Assembly (NCBI RefSeq): GCF_001555965.1 | Contig: NZ_LSHX01000032.1 | Coordinates: forward strand, 1-64,000 | Length of the DNA: 64,000 nucleotides | DNA from: Sphingomonas sp. CCH21-G11 | GTDB lineage: Bacteria > Pseudomonadota > Alphaproteobacteria > Sphingomonadales > Sphingomonadaceae | Direction of reading: 5' to 3' | In this document: positions 24,385-34,035 of the stretch, piece after piece | Layout of the letters: the number at the start of each line of letters is the position of its first letter | How positions within the stretch are numbered: position 1 is the stretch's first letter | Notes under the pieces: model-generated | What the model saw: only the letters and a program-made list of their open reading frames with translations | Databases searched by the model: none | What the model was told of the DNA's origin: nothing | Position numbers and translations under genes: made by a program

Positions 24385-24996
24385 TCAGCGCGGCTCGGGC
24401 ACGCGGATCTTCGACCCGAGCCGTTCGACGACCTGTCGCGCATCGAAGGCTCGGACATTGTCGGCCGGCTTCGGCCCGCGCCCGACGACGATCTCCGCGA
24501 TCGCTTCGTAACGGTCGACCGAGCGCACGTCGAACCCGGGGCCGAAACCGCCGCCGAACCCGCCCGCGAAGAACGGGTCATAATAGCGCCAGCCATAGCC
24601 GCGGCCGAAGTAACGCCAGCTCGGGCCCCACAAGCCGCCGCCGTAGAACCCGCCATAGCCACCGAAGAAATTGCCGGTCGTGTAGGTCTGCGTCTGGCGT
24701 TCGGTATCGCGGTCGACGAGGATGAAATGGTCGTAACCGCGCTCCAGCGTCAGCTGGGCCGCGCGGTAGAGGAGATACCGCTCGACCACCTCGCGCGAGG
24801 TCAGGCTGTTGCCGCTGAAGCTGACGCGGAAGCGCGCGTCCTCGATCTGCTCGTCGGCATAGCCGGCGCGCGAGAAGCCGCGCCCCGATGCGGGCTGATA
24901 GGGGGTCGGCGTCGCACACGCACCGAGCGTCGCCGCCATCAGTACCGCCGCCACGGCCGGCCGCAGCCGACGCCGTTGTGCAACCAATCCCACCAT
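24385..24996 (-). CDS. CC0125/CC1285-like lipoprotein
   Basis: A 203-residue predicted lipoprotein. The signal peptide ends in LGAC-A, a lipobox. A conserved-looking N-terminal half (FRVSFSGNSLTSREVVERYLLYRAA) is followed by a Gly/Phe/Tyr-rich low-complexity stretch (about 110-155) and a basic end. It resembles Caulobacter CC0125/CC1285-type lipoproteins of unknown role; this name is from memory. GGAGAACG precedes ATG 24996. It is convergent with cheR. Confidence 0.75.
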   Translation of the reverse strand: MVGLVAQRRRLRPAVAAVLMAATLGACATPTPYQPASGRGFSRAGYADEQIEDARFRVSFSGNSLTSREVVERYLLYRAAQLTLERGYDHFILVDRDTERQTQTYTTGNFFGGYGGFYGGGLWGPSWRYFGRGYGWRYYDPFFAGGFGGGFGPGFDVRSVDRYEAIAEIVVGRGPKPADNVRAFDARQVVERLGSKIRVPEPR

Positions 24997-25328
24997 TTTC
25001 GTTCTCCAATCAAACCGATCCGGCGAATATGCGGCGAATCGTGCGGCTGCCACGTTACAAGCCGACATGGAACCAGAACATCCATTGCTTGTTGCTGAAC
25101 GCGACATGACGGGGACCGCTCCGTCGACCCGGCAACAAATTTTCCACGGCGTTACACATTGCGACAAAAGGCCGCATTGACATCCGCGACGTTGTCCGGT
25201 CGTAGGCGCATCCTGGAGCGCGCCGGCGTTCCGTCTTCTCCATCATTGCGGAGGCAGGGCTTGGCCACGTCCGACACACCAGGGATCGCGACGCGGTGCA
25301 ACCGGGCCGGCCGGATAAAGTCGAGGCG
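24997..25328. other. Intergenic region between divergent genes
   Basis: Separates the lipoprotein gene from the efflux operon. A TTGACA at 25177 with a poor -10 (TCGTAG at 25200) is the only promoter-like site noted for the efflux genes. No repressor gene or clear operator is present. Confidence 0.4.
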
Positions 25329-26522
25329 ATGAGGTTGAACATTCCGGGTACCCGCCGCGGCGCGCGGCGCGGCCTTGCCATCCTCCTGATCGTCAGCCTA
25401 CAGGCCTGCGGCGCTTCCGAAGGCGAGCAGGCGGGCGGGCGGGCGCAGCGCACGCCGACCGTCGGCTATGTCACCGTCCAGCCGGTCAGTGCGCCGATCG
25501 AGGTCGAGCTCGCGGGACGGACCGCGCCGTTCGCGATGTCGGAGGTGCGCCCGCAAATTTCGGGGGTGATCGAGCGGCGGCTGTTCACCGAGGGTGGCCT
25601 GGTCCGCGCGGGCCAGCCGCTCTATCAGATCGATCCGAGCCTGTATCGCGCCAGCGTGAGCGAGGCGGAAGCAAATGTCGCGATCGCGCGCGCCAATGCG
25701 GAGGCGACACGCATCCGCGCCGAGCGGCTGAAGCCGCTGGCCGATATGGAAGCGGTGAGCCGCCAGGACTATACCGACGCCGCTGCCGCCGCGCGCCAGG
25801 CGGCCGCGACGGTCCAGCAGGGCCGGGCGCAGCTCGACACCGCGCGCATCAACCTGCGCTTCACGCGCGTGCCGGCCCCGATCACCGGGCGGATCGGCCG
25901 GTCGCTGTTCACCCAGGGCGCGCTGGTCACGGCCAACCAGGCGCAGCCGCTCGCGGTGATCGAGCAGCTCGATCCGATCTTCGTCGACATCCAGCAGTCG
26001 AGCGCCGATCTGCTCGAGCTGCGGCGGTCGCTGGCGCGCGAAGGGGTGATGCCGACCCAGGCGGTGGTCAAGCTGACGCTCGAGGACGGCAGCGTCTATG
26101 GACCGACGGGGGTTATCCAGTTTTCCGAGGTGATCGTCGATCCCGCGACCGGTACGGTCACGCTGCGGGCGCGCTTTCCCAACCCCGAACAGCTGCTGCT
26201 GCCCGGCATGTTCGTGCGCGCCAGCTTTGCCCAGGCGATCAACACCCGCGCGTTCATGGTGCCGCAGTCGGGGCTGACCCGCGATCCGCGCGGCCAGGCG
26301 ACGGTGCTGGTCGTCGGGCGCGACGGCAAGGTCGCCGAGCGCAAGGTGACGGCCGACCGGACGATGGGGACCAACTGGGTGGTGACCAAGGGGCTGGAAC
26401 CGGGCGACCGCGTGATCGTGCAGGGGACGAACGGGCTGAAGCCGGGCCAGGCGGTGAAGGCGGTGCCGGCGAGCGCGCCGCAGCCGGTCACGCGCCCCGC
26501 CGCCGGCAAGACCAAGGGCTGA
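25329..26522 (+). CDS. RND efflux membrane-fusion protein
   Basis: A 397-residue periplasmic adaptor of the AcrA/MexA family, linking the inner-membrane pump to the outer-membrane channel. A signal with LQAC gives a lipoprotein anchor. The barrel-sandwich hybrid (PQISGVIERRLFTEGGLVRAGQ), the alpha hairpin (about 95-160) and beta-barrel (TGTVTLRARFPNPEQLLLPGMFV) are in order. First gene of adaptor-pump-channel; the pump follows at 26530. Confidence 0.92.
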   Translation: MRLNIPGTRRGARRGLAILLIVSLQACGASEGEQAGGRAQRTPTVGYVTVQPVSAPIEVELAGRTAPFAMSEVRPQISGVIERRLFTEGGLVRAGQPLYQIDPSLYRASVSEAEANVAIARANAEATRIRAERLKPLADMEAVSRQDYTDAAAAARQAAATVQQGRAQLDTARINLRFTRVPAPITGRIGRSLFTQGALVTANQAQPLAVIEQLDPIFVDIQQSSADLLELRRSLAREGVMPTQAVVKLTLEDGSVYGPTGVIQFSEVIVDPATGTVTLRARFPNPEQLLLPGMFVRASFAQAINTRAFMVPQSGLTRDPRGQATVLVVGRDGKVAERKVTADRTMGTNWVVTKGLEPGDRVIVQGTNGLKPGQAVKAVPASAPQPVTRPAAGKTKG

Positions 26523-26529
26523 TCGCCAC

Positions 26530-29500
26530 ATGATCTCGCGCATCTTCATCGATCGGCCGATCTTTGCCTGGGTGATCGCGATCCTGATCATGCTGCTGGG
26601 CGTCGGATCGATCTTCATCCTGCCGACCGAACAATATCCCGACGTCGCGCCGCCCCAGGTCAATATCCGCGCCAGCTATCCCGGCGCGTCGGCGGAGACG
26701 CTGGAAAGCAGCGTGACGCAGGTGATCGAGCAGCAGCTCGCGGGCATCGACGGGCTGATCTATTTCAGTTCGGAATCGAACGCGCGCGGCCAGGTGACGG
26801 TCACCGTCACGCTCGACAAGGGCACCGACCCCGACATTGCGCAGGTCCAGGTCCAGAACCGCGTGCAGCAGGCGCTGCCGCGACTGCCCGGCCCCGTCCA
26901 GCAACAGGGGCTGACCGTCACCAAGTCCAATTCCGATTTCCTGATGATCGTCGCGGTCTATGACGCGACCGACCGGGTGACCAACCAGGACGTGTCGGAT
27001 TATCTGGTGTCGAACCTGCAGGACCCGATCGGCCGGCTGCCCGGCGTCGGCGACACCAATGTGTTCGGCGCGCCCTATGCGATGCGCATCTGGCTCCGGC
27101 CCGAAAAGCTCGCCGGGGTGGGGCTGATCCCCGCGGACGTGATCGCCGCGATCCAGGCGCAGAATACCGAGGTCGCGGCCGGCGAGGTGGGCGGATTGCC
27201 GTCGCCGCCGGGGCAGTTGCTCAACGCCACCGTCACCGCACAGTCGCGGCTGCAGACCGCGGACCAGTTCCGCCGCATCGTCCTGAAATCCCAGTCCGAC
27301 GGGTCGATCGTCACGATCGGCGACGTCGCGCGCGTCGAGCTGGGTGCCGAAAGCTATGCGGTGCGCACGCGCGTCAACGGGCATCCGGGCGTCGGCCTCG
27401 CCATCTCGCTCGCCCCCGGCGCCGACGCGCTGGCGACCGCAGAACTGGTCAAGGCCGAGGTCGAGCGCCAGGCGAAGAGCTTTCCCGCCGGATTCCAATA
27501 TGCCTATCCGGTCGACAGCACCGAGTTCATCCGCCTGTCGGTCAAGGAAGTGGTCGAGACGCTGATCGAGGCGATCATCCTGGTCGTCATCGTCATGTTC
27601 GTGTTCCTGCAGAGCTGGCGCGCCACGCTGATCCCGACGATCGCGGTTCCGGTCGTGCTGCTCGGCACCTTTGCCGTGTTCGCCATCGCGGGCTTTTCGA
27701 TCAACGTCCTGACATTGTTCGGGCTGGTGCTGGCGATCGGCCTGCTGGTCGACGACGCGATCGTCGTGGTCGAGAATGTCGAACGCGTCATGCACGAGAA
27801 CCCCGGCATGAGCCCGCGCGACGCCACGATCGAGTCGATGAACGAGATCCAGGTCGCGCTGATCGCGATCGCGCTCGTCCTGTCGGCGGTGTTCCTGCCG
27901 ATGGCGTTCTTTGGCGGGTCGACGGGCGTGATCTATCGCCAGTTCTCGATCACGATCATCTCCGCGATGGTCCTGTCGGTCGTCGTCGCGCTGGTGCTCA
28001 GTCCCGCGCTGACCGCGACGCTGCTGAAGCGGCGCGAGGACGAGCGGCCCGGCTTCCTCGCGCGGCGCGCGCCGGGCGTGGTTGCATGGGGCCAGCGGGC
28101 CGGCGAGCGGTTCAACCATGGCTTCGCGCGGATGACCGACCGCTATATCGGCATGGCCGAGACGGTGGTGAACCGGAAGCTCCTGTTCCTGCTGATCTAT
28201 GCCGGCGTCGTTGCGATCCTGGCGCTGCTGTTCTTCCGCCTGCCGACCAGTTTCCTGCCGACCGAGGACCAGGGGCGCGCGACCGTCCAGTTCCGCCTGC
28301 CCGCGGGCGCGACGATCGAACGCACCGTCGCGGTGCAGGATGCGGTCGAACGCTATTTCCTCACGCAGGAAAAGGAGAATGTCTCGACCATGCTGAGCGT
28401 CGCCGGCGGCGGGGGCGGCGCGTCGGGCCAGAATACCGGGCGCGGCTTCGTCTCGCTCGCGCCATGGGAAGACCGCAAGGGCGCGCAGAGCAGCGCCGAT
28501 GCGATCGCCGAACGCGCCGCCGCCGCGCTGGGCGGGCTGCGCGATGCCCAGGTGTTCGCGCTGATCCCCGGTGCGGTGCGCGGTCTGGGCCAGTCGAACG
28601 GCTTTACCATGGAGCTGCAGAACAGCGGCGGGCTGACGCGTGCGCAGTTCCAGGCGGCGCGCGACAAGCTGCTCGCCGCCGCCGCGCAGGACCCGATGCT
28701 CGCGTCGGTGCGGCCGAGCGACCTGCCGCCGCTCGCCACGCTGAAGGTCGATCTGGATTCCGAGAAGCTGGCCGCGCTCGGGCTGAGCCAGACCGATGTC
28801 AATTCGACGCTGTCGACCGCTTGGGGCGGCCGCTATGTCAACGATTTCATCGACCGCGGGCGGGTCAAGCGCGTCTATGTGCAGGGCGACGCCGAATATC
28901 GCGACGCGCCCGAGGATTTGAGCCAGTGGTTCGTGCGCACCGACAGCGGCGGGATGGCGCCGTTCTCCGCCTTTGCGCGGTCGAGCTGGTCGGTCGCACC
29001 CGCCTCGCTGCTGCGCTTTTCCGGCCTGCCCGCCTATGAGATCGAGGGCCAGGCGGCGCCGGGCGTCAGTTCGGGCCAGGCGATGGAGCGGATCATGGCG
29101 CTGGCGGCCGAGCTGCCCGGCACGACGGTCGCGTGGAGCGGCCTGTCCTATCAGGAGCGGCTGTCGTCGGGGCAGGCGCCGTTGCTCTATGGCCTGTCGC
29201 TGCTGGTCGTCTTCCTGTGCCTGGCGGCATTGTACGAAAGCTGGTCGATCCCGGTTGCGGTGCTGCTGATCATTCCGCTCGGCCTGGTCGGCGCGGTGTT
29301 CGCGGTGACGCTGCGCGGCCTGGAGAACGACGTCTATCTGCAGATCGGGCTGCTGACGACGATGGGGCTGGCGGCGAAGAACGCGATCCTGATGATCGAG
29401 TTCGCCGAGCAGGAAGAGAAGAAGGGCGTGCGCATCATCGAAGCCGCGCTGTCGGCCGCGCGGCTGCGCCTGCGGCCGATCCTGATGACGTCGTTCGCCT

Positions 29501-29718
29501 TCATCTTCGGCGTGCTGCCGCTGGCGATCGCGACCGGGGCGGGGGCCAACAGCCGCATCGCGATCGGCACCGCGGTGATGGGCGGGATGATCACCGCGAC
29601 GATCCTGGCGATCTTCTACATTCCGCTGTTCTTCGTGCTGGTGCGGCGCGGCACGCGCGACGCGATGAAGAAGCTGCGCGGCGGCGACAGTGCGTCCGGC
29701 ACGGGGGCGGCGGCATGA
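26530..29718 (+). CDS. RND multidrug efflux pump, HAE1 (AcrB/MexB) type
   Basis: A 1062-residue proton-driven inner-membrane transporter with twelve membrane helices and two large periplasmic loops. Proton-relay residues are seen: Asp408 and Asp409 in LLVDDAIVVVENVE and a lysine in GLAAKNAILMIEFAEQ. The start MISRIFIDRPIFAWV and LPTEQYPDVAPP are classic. Length is typical. It overlaps the channel gene by four bases. Substrates are unknown; hydrophobic drugs, dyes or solvents are usual. Confidence 0.95.
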   Translation: MISRIFIDRPIFAWVIAILIMLLGVGSIFILPTEQYPDVAPPQVNIRASYPGASAETLESSVTQVIEQQLAGIDGLIYFSSESNARGQVTVTVTLDKGTDPDIAQVQVQNRVQQALPRLPGPVQQQGLTVTKSNSDFLMIVAVYDATDRVTNQDVSDYLVSNLQDPIGRLPGVGDTNVFGAPYAMRIWLRPEKLAGVGLIPADVIAAIQAQNTEVAAGEVGGLPSPPGQLLNATVTAQSRLQTADQFRRIVLKSQSDGSIVTIGDVARVELGAESYAVRTRVNGHPGVGLAISLAPGADALATAELVKAEVERQAKSFPAGFQYAYPVDSTEFIRLSVKEVVETLIEAIILVVIVMFVFLQSWRATLIPTIAVPVVLLGTFAVFAIAGFSINVLTLFGLVLAIGLLVDDAIVVVENVERVMHENPGMSPRDATIESMNEIQVALIAIALVLSAVFLPMAFFGGSTGVIYRQFSITIISAMVLSVVVALVLSPALTATLLKRREDERPGFLARRAPGVVAWGQRAGERFNHGFARMTDRYIGMAETVVNRKLLFLLIYAGVVAILALLFFRLPTSFLPTEDQGRATVQFRLPAGATIERTVAVQDAVERYFLTQEKENVSTMLSVAGGGGGASGQNTGRGFVSLAPWEDRKGAQSSADAIAERAAAALGGLRDAQVFALIPGAVRGLGQSNGFTMELQNSGGLTRAQFQAARDKLLAAAAQDPMLASVRPSDLPPLATLKVDLDSEKLAALGLSQTDVNSTLSTAWGGRYVNDFIDRGRVKRVYVQGDAEYRDAPEDLSQWFVRTDSGGMAPFSAFARSSWSVAPASLLRFSGLPAYEIEGQAAPGVSSGQAMERIMALAAELPGTTVAWSGLSYQERLSSGQAPLLYGLSLLVVFLCLAALYESWSIPVAVLLIIPLGLVGAVFAVTLRGLENDVYLQIGLLTTMGLAAKNAILMIEFAEQEEKKGVRIIEAALSAARLRLRPILMTSFAFIFGVLPLAIATGAGANSRIAIGTAVMGGMITATILAIFYIPLFFVLVRRGTRDAMKKLRGGDSASGTGAAA

Positions 29719-31157
29719 GGCGCGCGATCGGCCTGATGCTGGCACCGCTGGCGCTGGCGGGATGCTCGCTCGCCCCGAAATACGAGCGGCCCGCGCCGCC
29801 GGTCGCGCCGTCGTGGCCGGTGGGCGATGCCTATCTGCGCCAGTCGGAGGCCGAGCTCGCCAGCCTGAAGTTCGATCAGGTGTTCCGCGACGCGCGGCTG
29901 CGGACGCTGATCGAGACCGCGCTCGCCAATAACCGCGACCTGCGCGTCGCGGCCGCCAATATCGAGGCGGCGCGCGCGCAATATCGCATCCAGCGCGCCG
30001 AGCTGTTGCCGGTGGTGTCGACGGGCGGCACGGTCAACCGCAACCGCGGCGGCGCGTCGCGCGCGACCCAGGGCGCGGCGGGGGGTGCGACCGTTACCAC
30101 CTTCTACACCGTCAATGCCGGGATCACCGCGTTCGAGCTCGACCTGTTCGGACGCATCCGGTCGCTGAGCGATGCCGCGCTCAACCAGTTTTTCGCGACC
30201 GAGGCGGCGGCGCGCGCGACGCGGCTGACGCTGGTCGGCGATATCGCCACCGCGTGGCTGACCTATGCCGCCGATCTGAAGCTGCTGGAGATCGCGCAGG
30301 AGACCGAGCGCAGCGCGCTGCGCAGCGTCGAGCTGACCCGCGCGCGGCTGGCGGGCGGGATCGCACCGCGCACCGACCTGCGTCAGGCCGAGCAGATCGT
30401 GGCGCAGGCGCAGTCCGACCTGGCCGAAAGCCGTACCGCGCTGGCGCAGGACGTCAACGCGCTGACCCTGCTGGTCGGCGCGCCGGTCGATCCGTCACTG
30501 CTGCCGCCGACGATCGAGCAATTGGACGGCGCGCTGGCTGAGGTGCCGGCGGGGCTCGATTCCTCGATCCTGCTGCGCCGCCCCGACGTGGTGCAGGCGG
30601 AGTATCAGCTGCGCGCCGCCAATGCGCGGATCGGCGCGGCGCGCGCGGCGCTGTTCCCGCGCATCTCGCTTACCACGACGCTCGGATTTGCCAGCCGCGC
30701 GCTGAGCACGTTGTTCGACAATAATTCGTTCAACTGGTCGGTGGCGCCCAATGTCGATTACGACATCTTCGCGGGCGGTCGCGCGACTGCCGGCGTGCGC
30801 CAGAGCAGGGCACAGCGCGATGCGGCGCGCGCAACCTATGAAGGCGCGATCCAGACCGCGTTCCGCGAGGTGGCGGACGCGCTGGCGCGGCGCGGCACGA
30901 TCGACGACCAGCTGCGCGCCGACACCGCGGGGGTGGAGGCAGCCGGTGACACCGCGCGGCTGACCGAGGCGCGCTATCGCGGCGGCATCGACCCGTTCCT
31001 CAGCAGCCTCGACGCGCAGCGCGCGCTCTATGCGGCGCAGCGCACGCTGGTGACGACGCGGCTGGCGAAGGCGGCCAATCTGGTGACGCTGTACCGCACG
31101 CTGGGCGGCGACCCGGAACTGGACGCGCGGACGGTCGGGGGCGCGGCGGGGGAGTGA
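29715..31157 (+). CDS. RND outer-membrane channel lipoprotein, NodT family
   Basis: A 480-residue TolC-like channel. The lipobox is LAGC with Cys17. Repeated helical segments (for example LIETALANNRDLRVAAANIEAARAQY and its counterpart DVVQAEYQLRAANARIGAARAALFP) form the trimeric tunnel. It starts with ATGA overlap to the pump, completing the tripartite operon. Confidence 0.93.
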   Translation: MRRAIGLMLAPLALAGCSLAPKYERPAPPVAPSWPVGDAYLRQSEAELASLKFDQVFRDARLRTLIETALANNRDLRVAAANIEAARAQYRIQRAELLPVVSTGGTVNRNRGGASRATQGAAGGATVTTFYTVNAGITAFELDLFGRIRSLSDAALNQFFATEAAARATRLTLVGDIATAWLTYAADLKLLEIAQETERSALRSVELTRARLAGGIAPRTDLRQAEQIVAQAQSDLAESRTALAQDVNALTLLVGAPVDPSLLPPTIEQLDGALAEVPAGLDSSILLRRPDVVQAEYQLRAANARIGAARAALFPRISLTTTLGFASRALSTLFDNNSFNWSVAPNVDYDIFAGGRATAGVRQSRAQRDAARATYEGAIQTAFREVADALARRGTIDDQLRADTAGVEAAGDTARLTEARYRGGIDPFLSSLDAQRALYAAQRTLVTTRLAKAANLVTLYRTLGGDPELDARTVGGAAGE

Positions 31158-31244
31158 GCGGGGTGGTGCTTCATCTGACACCCGGCGACGGATTTCAGTG
31201 GGCGATAAAGTCAGCGCGATCTGGTCAATAGGCCGCAACCCGAC

Positions 31245-31664
31245 CTACAACTTGAAACTCTGGTAGTCATCGTCTTGGGGTGGCCAAGGTGGATACACGA
31301 TGGGTTTTCCGGCGAAGTGCCGCTCCACCGCGCGTGCGCGGCGCAAAACGACATCCTCTTCGGGACCGATCTCTTCAGGATAAAAGTAGGCGACTTCAAA
31401 CTTTCCGTCGCGGAGCACATATTCCATCTCTGACCATCGATCGGGGCCGGTCTGAGCCTCCCACAGTTCAAGCAACGCGTAAGGTAGGCGCCGGTTGATT
31501 GGCCGGCGATATAGAGCATGAGCGCCTACGTCTTTGAAGATCGACTCTCCAATCATGTTGTGATCGAGCTGGGCATAAAGCAACGTAGGTTCGAACGGAT
31601 ACTCCCGATCCAGCGTAAGCAATTGCCCAATTTCTTGCAGGAGCTGCTCCGCCTTATCGTCCAC
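31245..31664 (-). CDS. Immunity protein, YezG/DUF600-like
   Basis: A 139-residue cytoplasmic acidic protein. The pattern WSEMEYVLRDGKFEVAYFYPEEIGPEE with ...RARAVERHF resembles YezG-type immunity proteins that neutralise nuclease toxins. Its start overlaps the end of the nuclease gene by 11 bp, the typical order toxin then immunity. Composition is less GC-rich than flanking genes. Confidence 0.7.
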   Translation of the reverse strand: MDDKAEQLLQEIGQLLTLDREYPFEPTLLYAQLDHNMIGESIFKDVGAHALYRRPINRRLPYALLELWEAQTGPDRWSEMEYVLRDGKFEVAYFYPEEIGPEEDVVLRRARAVERHFAGKPIVYPPWPPQDDDYQSFKL

Positions 31665-32592
31665 GACGATTTCTCCCCGGCCGTTCGTTGGGAAACTTTA
31701 TGCTCTTTTCGTCGCCGTCAACCGTCCACCAAACATCAATCTCTGATGGTCGCGCGGAGACGCCATTGAATCGGGGAACGATTCTAACCGTAACGATGCT
31801 TCCGGAACGCTTCTCTTTCGCCCATTCGTCCTCAAGCAGGCGATAACGACCGCGGTTAAAGCCGGCATCCTGCGCAAAGTGATTGAAGGCGTCGGTTGGT
31901 CCGTTGAAACGAGCCGCAATGTAATGGCCACCGTCGTCGCTTTGCCGACGCTCAGCGCCGCCTGCTGACGCCTGGGCCGTTCGGGAACGCATCGGAGTAT
32001 CGGCGACGGTCAACGCACCGGTGACGCGCCGGGTACGATCACGCTTGTCGACCTGAAACGAGTATCCGTTTCGAAGAACGACGCGAAAGACCTCGTCGGA
32101 CGCGCCTGTTGCGTTGCCTGATGCTGATCGCGACACGGTGGCGCGCGCACCGCGAACGACGCTGTCATATGGGAGCCGATCAAATGTCGGTTCGCGCGGC
32201 GCCTCAGTTGCGCTCCAAGCGCCGGTCGCTCCCGCGCCGCCATAGCCAACACTGCCGCCGCCAGAGAACCTCCCACGCTTCTGTCGGTTGTCGGAGGTCC
32301 CTTTGCGAGGTTTAGCAGATTGCTCCGGCGCTTGTGTCGCTCTCTGCAATACTGGTCGAGGAGCTTTGGCCCGGCTTTGGCTCGAACTGGCGGGTTGATC
32401 GCTCCAGGATGGTTGTGAGCCTCCGCGAGGAAAATACTTACCGGCACTGACGAAGGTGAACCTTCCATTCTCGGGGTCATGCCATGGATTGAACTTGACC
32501 TCGATCGTTCGCGCAACGTCGTCGAGACGAACGCCCGTGCGAACCCAGATTTCGAAACGTTTTCGCGCCGCGCTCTTCTGTGACAAGCTCAT
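31654..32592 (-). CDS. Nuclease toxin, DNA/RNA non-specific endonuclease domain
   Basis: A 312-residue protein with three parts. An N-terminal segment has FNPWHDPENGRFTFVSAG; a Ser/Arg/Gly-rich linker follows (about 60-140); the C-terminal domain has DGGHYIAARFNG and AQDAGFNRGRYRLLEDEW, matching the beta-beta-alpha-metal nuclease core with catalytic His223 and metal-binding Asn246. Paired with the YezG-like gene, it looks like a polymorphic toxin of the YeeF/YezG kind. No signal peptide or secretion-system marker is seen, so how it leaves the cell is unclear. GTG 32601 is an alternative start. Confidence 0.72.
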   Translation of the reverse strand: MSLSQKSAARKRFEIWVRTGVRLDDVARTIEVKFNPWHDPENGRFTFVSAGKYFPRGGSQPSWSDQPASSSQSRAKAPRPVLQRATQAPEQSAKPRKGTSDNRQKRGRFSGGGSVGYGGAGATGAWSATEAPREPTFDRLPYDSVVRGARATVSRSASGNATGASDEVFRVVLRNGYSFQVDKRDRTRRVTGALTVADTPMRSRTAQASAGGAERRQSDDGGHYIAARFNGPTDAFNHFAQDAGFNRGRYRLLEDEWAKEKRSGSIVTVRIVPRFNGVSARPSEIDVWWTVDGDEKSIKFPNERPGRNRRGR

Positions 32593-32729
32593 TTCGCCCA
32601 CTCGTCATGATGGAGTGGAACGTTTCATGAACATTTCCAACATGTCAAGGTATCGACGTAATGTGAGCGGGTCACGCAACGACTTGCGCAACTTGCGGCT
32701 CATCAGGCTGATGCTTTCAGGACAGTGCA

Positions 32730-32805
32730 TGGTGCCGCGTGTCCGACTCGAACGGACGACCTACTGATTACAAATCAGTTGCTCTACCAGCTGAGCTAAC
32801 GCGGC
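32730..32805 (-). tRNA. tRNA-Thr (anticodon TGT), CCA encoded
   Basis: The minus strand folds as a 76-nt cloverleaf: acceptor GCCGCGT/ACGCGGC, D-arm with AGCTCAGCTGGTAGAGC, anticodon stem ACTGA/TCAGT around TTTGTAA (anticodon TGT), and T-arm with GTTCGAGTC. The discriminator A is followed by CCA. The toxin/immunity genes begin just beyond its 3' end. Confidence 0.97.
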
Positions 32806-32824
32806 CCTGCGGGGCGCTATTGCG

Positions 32825-33691
32825 TCAGATCACGCCGAAGGTCCAGCCCTCGCTGCGGGCGATTTCGGGCGTGAGCGCCGGCGGTGCCCACAGGTCCGGG
32901 CGGTGGGCGTTGGCGCGCAGCCACGCGGCGGTGACGAGCGCGTCGGTGGCGTGATCGTCATAGCGCGCGAGCGGGGCGTGGGGCGCACTGTCGAGCGCGG
33001 CGAGCGCGGCATCGAGCGCGGCAGGGTCGCGCACCTTGCTCAATCCCTTGCGCAGGCCGGCCGCGCGCGCGGCGATTGCGGTATAGATCTCGACGATGAC
33101 GCTGCCGCCACGGGGCAGGGGGTCGATCGGCCAGACGGGCAGGGCATCGCCGACATGGTGGAGCAGCCGCATCCCGGCAAAGCTGGCCTTCGCGACCTGG
33201 GCCGCGCCGATCGCGTCGTAGACGGTCGACGGCTTGCCGCCGCCGCGCGCGTTGAAATGCGCCTCGCACCGGCGGAAATGCATGAAGCGGGCCTTGGGGC
33301 CATCGGCCGCGCCCAGATAGAAATGGCGGCCGCGCCGCCGCTCGAGGAAAGAGGCCGCGCCGAGATCGGCATCGTCGCAATCGCGATCGACATAGGCCCA
33401 GAAGGCGCGCGCATGGTCGGGCGTGGCTTCGCCGGGAAGATAGGCGCCGCGTTCGATCCGCGGCGGGGCGAAGCTGAAGTCGAAGCCGATCAGCATATTG
33501 CCGTCCGCGCGGCCGCGGACCCAGTCGAGCGCGGCGCGGCGCGACCAGACGCCGTCCGGCGCGGCGATCAGGCGTGGGGGCCCGCCGCCGGCATCCGCCA
33601 CCGCCACCGCGATGCCGGGGTGGCGCGCGCCCTTCGCCCCCGACCAGTCGATCGCGACGAAATGGGCGAACGGTTCACGGCCGCTGGCCAT
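32825..33691 (-). CDS. RNase H-like fold protein, unknown function (DUF429-like)
   Basis: A 288-residue protein. Its acidic residues in AIDWSG (Asp15), IGFDFSF (Asp71) and DDHATDAL near the C terminus are arranged like an RNase H-like nuclease core, as in the DUF429 group. ATG 33691 overlaps the end of the YjbR-like gene by 17 bp. It is last of a four-gene run beginning with rarA. Nuclease activity is only inferred. Confidence 0.65.
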   Translation of the reverse strand: MASGREPFAHFVAIDWSGAKGARHPGIAVAVADAGGGPPRLIAAPDGVWSRRAALDWVRGRADGNMLIGFDFSFAPPRIERGAYLPGEATPDHARAFWAYVDRDCDDADLGAASFLERRRGRHFYLGAADGPKARFMHFRRCEAHFNARGGGKPSTVYDAIGAAQVAKASFAGMRLLHHVGDALPVWPIDPLPRGGSVIVEIYTAIAARAAGLRKGLSKVRDPAALDAALAALDSAPHAPLARYDDHATDALVTAAWLRANAHRPDLWAPPALTPEIARSEGWTFGVI

Positions 33692-34022
33692 CGCCCCGCT
33701 GCGCGCGCAACGCGGGGGTCGCGCGGTCCCACCAGCTGCGTTCGATATAGGCGACGATGCGATCGCGCGCCGGGGTGCCGTAGCGGACGAGCACGGCGGC
33801 ATAGCCGTCATAATGCAGGGTTTGCCAGAAGGTGTCGGGATCGGTCGCCATCAGCACCTGTTTCTCGACGCTGGAGACCATCAGCACGAAACTGCCGGCC
33901 TCGCGCCCCGGCGCCAGGATCGGCTTGCCCGCCACCTTGGGCACGGGCACGCCGTAATAGGGGTCCATCGCCACCCCCGGCAGCGCGAGTGCGGTCGCGC
34001 AGGCATCGTCCCAGTCCCTCAT
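33675..34022 (-). CDS. MmcQ/YjbR-family protein
   Basis: A 115-residue protein of the CyaY-like MmcQ/YjbR fold: WDDACATALALPGVAMDPYYG at the start and the YIERSWWDRATPALR end are typical. The family is called DNA-binding, but its function is unproven. GGGGGGAG precedes ATG 34022. It lies 13 bp after the serine hydrolase gene. Confidence 0.85.
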   Translation of the reverse strand: MRDWDDACATALALPGVAMDPYYGVPVPKVAGKPILAPGREAGSFVLMVSSVEKQVLMATDPDTFWQTLHYDGYAAVLVRYGTPARDRIVAYIERSWWDRATPALRAQRGDGQRP

Positions 34023-34035
34023 CCGCCGCTCCCCC

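Noticed and set aside
25072..25093. GGAAC-N16-TGTT as a stress promoter for the efflux genes
   Set aside because: The -10 deviates and the distance to the first gene exceeds 230 bp; judged chance.
26488..29745. Very long open frame (1085 codons) opposite the RND pump gene
   Set aside because: It is the antisense shadow of a clear gene in high-GC DNA, with low-complexity Arg/Gln/Asp content and no domain.
31158..32729. Attachment-site duplication of the tRNA-Thr 3' end around the toxin locus
   Set aside because: I looked for a copy of the tRNA end left of the immunity gene and found none, so an integrative element is not supported.
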